In this document: in pieces, positions 6,158-8,307 of the stretch
Layout of the letters: the number at the start of each line of letters is the position of its first letter
Position numbering within the stretch: position 1 is the stretch's first letter
Origin: Bdellovibrionales bacterium
GTDB taxonomy: Bacteria > Bdellovibrionota > UBA1018 > CAIMNF01
DNA: 8,307 bases
Direction: 5' to 3'
NCBI GenBank assembly: GCA_947457605.1
Contig: CANGWP010000101.1
Coordinates: 1-8,307, forward strand
The notes under the pieces: generated by a model
The model's input: the letters and a program-made list of their open reading frames with translations, nothing else
What the model was told of the DNA's origin: nothing
Database searches by the model: none
Made by a program: the position numbers and the translations under genes

Positions 6158-6938
6158 GTTCATTTTCACCCAGGCACTGGGATCTGGAGTTTGGCAGCTG
6201 ACTATCCAGCGTGAGGCGGCCCTCAATGCCTTGAGTATTCAGTTGCTTGAAGAACTAAAATCAAAATTAGAGGCGATCGCAAAAGATGAATCCATCCGGG
6301 TTTTGATTGTGAGAGGCTCAGGCGAAAAGGCGTTTGTGGCAGGTGCAGACATTCTCGAAATGCAGAATATGACTCGCAGTGAAGCAGCTAGATTTTCTAG
6401 GCTGGGTCATGAGGTATGCCTGCTTCTTGAGCAAATGCCAAAGGTAACGATTGCAGCCGTTCATGGGTTCGCACTTGGGGGGGGAATGGAGTTGGCGCTC
6501 GCTTGTGATTTCATCCTTGGGAGCGAAAAAGCCCAATTTGGACTCCCGGAGGTTTCGCTCGGTGTGATTCCTGGGTTCGGGGGAACGATTCGACTTCAGA
6601 GAGTGGTTGGTGGCGCGATAGCAAAACAGTTGGTGTTTTCGGGCGAGCGAATCAAAGCGGTTGAGGCAAGGGATCTGGGACTGATCCGACAAGTAATTCC
6701 CCAGGAGGGTTTTTTTGATTATGTGGGGGCGGTTGCCTTAAAGATCGCAAAACATTCCCTGGGTGCTGTGATCGCAGCCAAGAAGCTCATGAATGAATTT
6801 GAGGAAAGCGTCGGAATCCATCCAAAAGTGGATGCCGAAGTTCATAGATTCTCGTCTCTTTTCGAGGGATCAGATCAGAGAGAGGGAATGGCTGCCTTTT
6901 CGGAGAAGCGCCCCCCTCGTTTCAAGGGGCTCAACTGA
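6150..6938 (+). CDS. crt: Enoyl-CoA hydratase / crotonase
   Basis: It adds water across the double bond of trans-2-enoyl-CoA to form 3-hydroxyacyl-CoA, the step next to the dehydrogenase encoded upstream. The 262-residue crotonase-fold protein has the oxyanion-hole segment FVAGADI (62-68), GFALGGGMELALACD (106-120) and LPEVSLGVIPGFGGT (132-146). Both catalytic glutamates are present, E114 and E134, spaced 20 residues as in rat enoyl-CoA hydratase (E144 and E164), which supports a true hydratase rather than another crotonase-family activity. The ATG overlaps the upstream stop by 8 bases with only a weak GTGGA site, so coupling is likely. A GTG at 6135 would add five residues and is less likely. 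An 8-G run (6477-6484) encodes the GGG loop. Confidence 0.92.
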   Translation: MNKFIFTQALGSGVWQLTIQREAALNALSIQLLEELKSKLEAIAKDESIRVLIVRGSGEKAFVAGADILEMQNMTRSEAARFSRLGHEVCLLLEQMPKVTIAAVHGFALGGGMELALACDFILGSEKAQFGLPEVSLGVIPGFGGTIRLQRVVGGAIAKQLVFSGERIKAVEARDLGLIRQVIPQEGFFDYVGAVALKIAKHSLGAVIAAKKLMNEFEESVGIHPKVDAEVHRFSSLFEGSDQREGMAAFSEKRPPRFKGLN

Positions 6939-6942
6939 TTCC

Positions 6943-6957
6943 TGAGTCCGGGACTCA
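6943..6957. promoter_or_regulatory. Perfect 15-base palindrome upstream of acyl-CoA dehydrogenase
   Basis: TGAGTCC-G-GGACTCA is a perfect 7+7 inverted repeat with a one-base centre, 4 bases after the crt stop and 76 bases before the next ATG. GAT (6937-6939) and ATC (6958-6960) could extend it with a bulge. No T-run follows, which argues against an intrinsic terminator and leaves a dimeric regulator's operator as the best reading. The remaining gap to 7033 has a possible -10-like TAATAT (7004-7009) without a convincing -35. Confidence 0.4.
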
Positions 6958-7033
6958 ATCGAAATTCGTCGCAGGAGAGGTTTTTGGGGTGAATCTCCGA
7001 GTTTAATATGGTTTCATTGGCCCGAGGAAATTT

Positions 7034-8194
7034 ATGGACTACTCGAAAGCCTGGCCCAATCTTGATGATTCACAAAAGATGCTGATGGACTCTGTTCATC
7101 AGTTTTCAAACGAGGTGGTGGCTCCCCGAGCCGCTCATCATGATGAAACCGGAGAGTTTCCGACCGACACCATCAAGCAGATGGCCGAAATGGGGCTGAT
7201 GGGGATGATGGTTGAGGAGAAGTGGGGCGGCGCCGGACTTTCTACGGTGGATTATGCAATGGCCATGGAGTCTGTTTCAGCTGCCTGCGCCTCTACGGGT
7301 GTGATTATGTCGGTGAATAACTCATTGGTATGTTATCCGATTCAGGCATTTGGAAATGACCATCAGAAAGAAAAATTCCTGAAACCTTTGGCCACTGGCC
7401 AAAAACTGGGGTGTTTTGCGCTGTCGGAGCCGGGCCACGGGTCTGATCCTGCAGGTCTCAAGTGTCGAGCGGAACGGGTTTCGGGAGGGTACAAGCTCAA
7501 CGGATCAAAAAATTGGATTACCAATGGGAGAGAGGCTGATTATTGCATCCTCTTTGCCACGATCAACCCAGAGCTGAAGCACAAAGGAATTTGTGCCTTT
7601 GTGGTTGATACGAAGTCAAAGGGGTTTAGCGTGAACAAGCTTGAAACCAAACTTGGGATCACCGCTTCTTCCACAGCCTCGCTTTTTTTCGATGATTGCT
7701 TCGTTCCGGATGAGTGCCTTCTTGGGAAAGAGGGAGATGGATTTAAGATCGCGATGAGTACCCTTGATGGGGGCAGGATCGGGATCGCGTCCCAAGCGCT
7801 TGGCATTGCAACTTGCGCACTGGAAGCGTCCAAGAAGTTCGCAATGGAGCGAGAGCAATTTGGAGCGCCGATCGCGAAACTTCAAGCAATTCAGTTTTAT
7901 GTCGCTGAGATGGCTACTAGACTCCAAGGAGCCCGTCTTCTGACTTGGTTTGCAGCTTCCCGTAAGGATCAGGGCCTTCCGTTTACCAGGGAGGCCGCGA
8001 TGGCCAAACTCTCCGCTGCCGATGCTGCGATGTGGATCACCACCAAAGCAATTCAGGTTCATGGCGGGTATGGCTACACCAAAGAGTATGTCGTAGAACG
8101 GAATTTTCGTGATGCGAAAATTACTGAAATTTATGAAGGCACGAGTGAGATTCAGAAGCTTGTGATTGCAGCCCAGGAATTGTCCAAAAAATAG
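7034..8194 (+). CDS. Short-chain acyl-CoA dehydrogenase (butyryl-CoA dehydrogenase type)
   Basis: This FAD enzyme oxidises acyl-CoA to trans-2-enoyl-CoA, passing electrons to electron-transfer flavoprotein; its product is the substrate of the hydratase encoded upstream. The 386-residue protein has the usual three-domain layout: an N-terminal helical domain, the beta-domain signature CFALSEPGHGSDPAG (127-141) with WITNG (161-165), and a C-terminal helical domain with MEREQFGAPIAKLQAIQF (271-288) and QVHGGYGYTKEYVVERNFRD (341-360). The catalytic base is E368 in IYEGTSEIQ, the position used by short- and medium-chain enzymes; together with length it points to the SCAD/Bcd group. GAGGAA (7024-7029) precedes the ATG by 4 bases. 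The 95-base gap from crt suggests separate or additional control. Exact chain length (C4, branched-chain or glutaryl) is uncertain. Candidate symbols include bcd and acdA. Confidence 0.93.
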   Translation: MDYSKAWPNLDDSQKMLMDSVHQFSNEVVAPRAAHHDETGEFPTDTIKQMAEMGLMGMMVEEKWGGAGLSTVDYAMAMESVSAACASTGVIMSVNNSLVCYPIQAFGNDHQKEKFLKPLATGQKLGCFALSEPGHGSDPAGLKCRAERVSGGYKLNGSKNWITNGREADYCILFATINPELKHKGICAFVVDTKSKGFSVNKLETKLGITASSTASLFFDDCFVPDECLLGKEGDGFKIAMSTLDGGRIGIASQALGIATCALEASKKFAMEREQFGAPIAKLQAIQFYVAEMATRLQGARLLTWFAASRKDQGLPFTREAAMAKLSAADAAMWITTKAIQVHGGYGYTKEYVVERNFRDAKITEIYEGTSEIQKLVIAAQELSKK

Positions 8195-8203
8195 CCTTTT
8201 TGG
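8184..8203 (+). terminator. A/T-rich hairpin overlapping the acyl-CoA dehydrogenase stop
   Basis: CCAAAAA (8184-8190) and TTTTTGG (8197-8203) form a perfect 7-base stem around a 6-base loop that contains the TAG stop. The stem is A-T rich and the T-run lies inside the stem rather than after it, so it would be a weak, possibly bidirectional terminator or only a pause site. Confidence 0.3.
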
Positions 8204-8221
8204 TTCATGTTCCGAAGTCTA

Positions 8222-8247
8222 TGCAATTGATCAAAGGGTTGATTGCA
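8222..8247 (+). other. Wobble-containing hairpin before the last gene
   Basis: TGCAAT (8222-8227) pairs perfectly with ATTGCA (8242-8247). The inner bases can continue the stem to 11 pairs with three G-U wobbles, closing on AAAG (8233-8236). It ends three bases before an ATG at 8251 and encloses the AAAGGG (8233-8238) that could serve as its ribosome site. If translation starts at ATG 8221 instead, the structure would be coding sequence. Confidence 0.3.
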
Positions 8248-8250
8248 GCT

Positions 8251-8307
8251 ATGATGCCGGCCATGGCAAATGACATTAAAACGATCGCAGAGAAACGAAA
8301 AGAGTGG
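8251..8307 (+). CDS. Start of a partial gene, possibly methylmalonyl-CoA mutase-type large subunit
   Basis: An open frame runs off the window end. From ATG 8251 it reads MMPAMANDIKTIAEKRKEW (19 residues). Other in-frame starts are ATG 8221, 8254 and 8263. The charged helix ending KRKEW resembles, from memory, the extreme N-terminus of bacterial and archaeal methylmalonyl-CoA mutase large subunits, where a similar EKK/EWE helix precedes the barrel. A mutase would fit beside acyl-CoA genes. Nineteen residues are too few to assign the family, and the start codon is undecided. Confidence 0.35.
   Translation, partial: MMPAMANDIKTIAEKRKEW

Noticed and set aside
6974..6998. GGAGA/TCTCC inverted repeat before the acyl-CoA dehydrogenase gene
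   Set aside because: Only five base pairs with a 15-base loop; too weak to call a hairpin or operator.
8030..8038. DnaA-box-like TGTGGATCA in the acyl-CoA dehydrogenase gene
   Set aside because: A single 8-of-9 match inside conserved coding sequence, without a cluster, is expected by chance.
1..8307. CRISPR arrays, tRNA or rRNA genes, insertion sequences
   Set aside because: No regularly spaced repeats, cloverleaf-like sequence, rRNA segments, transposase genes or terminal inverted repeats were seen on either strand.

Overview
The window looks like the replication-origin neighbourhood of a bacterial chromosome joined to a short-chain acyl-CoA (beta-oxidation / butyryl-CoA) gene set. Gene content and order (dnaA divergent from rpmH-rnpA-yidD-yidC-mnmE), a YidC with a large periplasmic domain between its first two hydrophobic segments, and base composition that looks close to balanced all suggest a Gram-negative bacterium. 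A Bdellovibrionota- or deltaproteobacteria-like organism is a reasonable guess, but it rests on remembered gene order and YidC style and has not been tested.

Layout. Positions 1-89 hold no gene, only a weak terminator-like hairpin after dnaA. dnaA (90-1547) is on the minus strand. The 147-base gap 1548-1694 separates it from rpmH. The gap contains a good sigma70-type promoter for rpmH, three imperfect copies of a 10-base element, and an inverted repeat that brackets the -10 region. It is the best place in this window to look for dnaA autoregulation or origin sequences. Rightwards follow rpmH, rnpA, yidD, yidC and mnmE with tiny gaps or overlaps. This is the familiar ribosome / RNase P / membrane-insertion / tRNA-modification block.

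Fifteen bases after mnmE a 3-hydroxyacyl-CoA dehydrogenase gene begins behind a strong ribosome binding site. It overlaps an enoyl-CoA hydratase gene by 8 bases. After a 95-base gap with a perfect 15-base palindrome comes a short-chain acyl-CoA dehydrogenase gene. The last 113 bases contain a stop-overlapping hairpin, a second wobble-containing hairpin and the probable start of another gene, possibly a methylmalonyl-CoA mutase-type large subunit.

The first block supports replication initiation and protein/RNA biogenesis. The second encodes three consecutive C4 acyl-CoA steps (3-hydroxybutyryl-CoA, crotonyl-CoA, butyryl-CoA). No thiolase or electron-transfer flavoprotein gene is visible. All the complete genes belong to well-known families and I found no wholly new system. 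The points worth checking are the direct join of mnmE to acyl-CoA genes with no jag or mnmG, the regulatory-looking repeats in the dnaA-rpmH gap, the palindrome before the dehydrogenase gene, and a few departures from family consensus (a signal-peptide-like YidC N-terminus, an altered G4 motif in MnmE, a GKDHST variant in DnaA).
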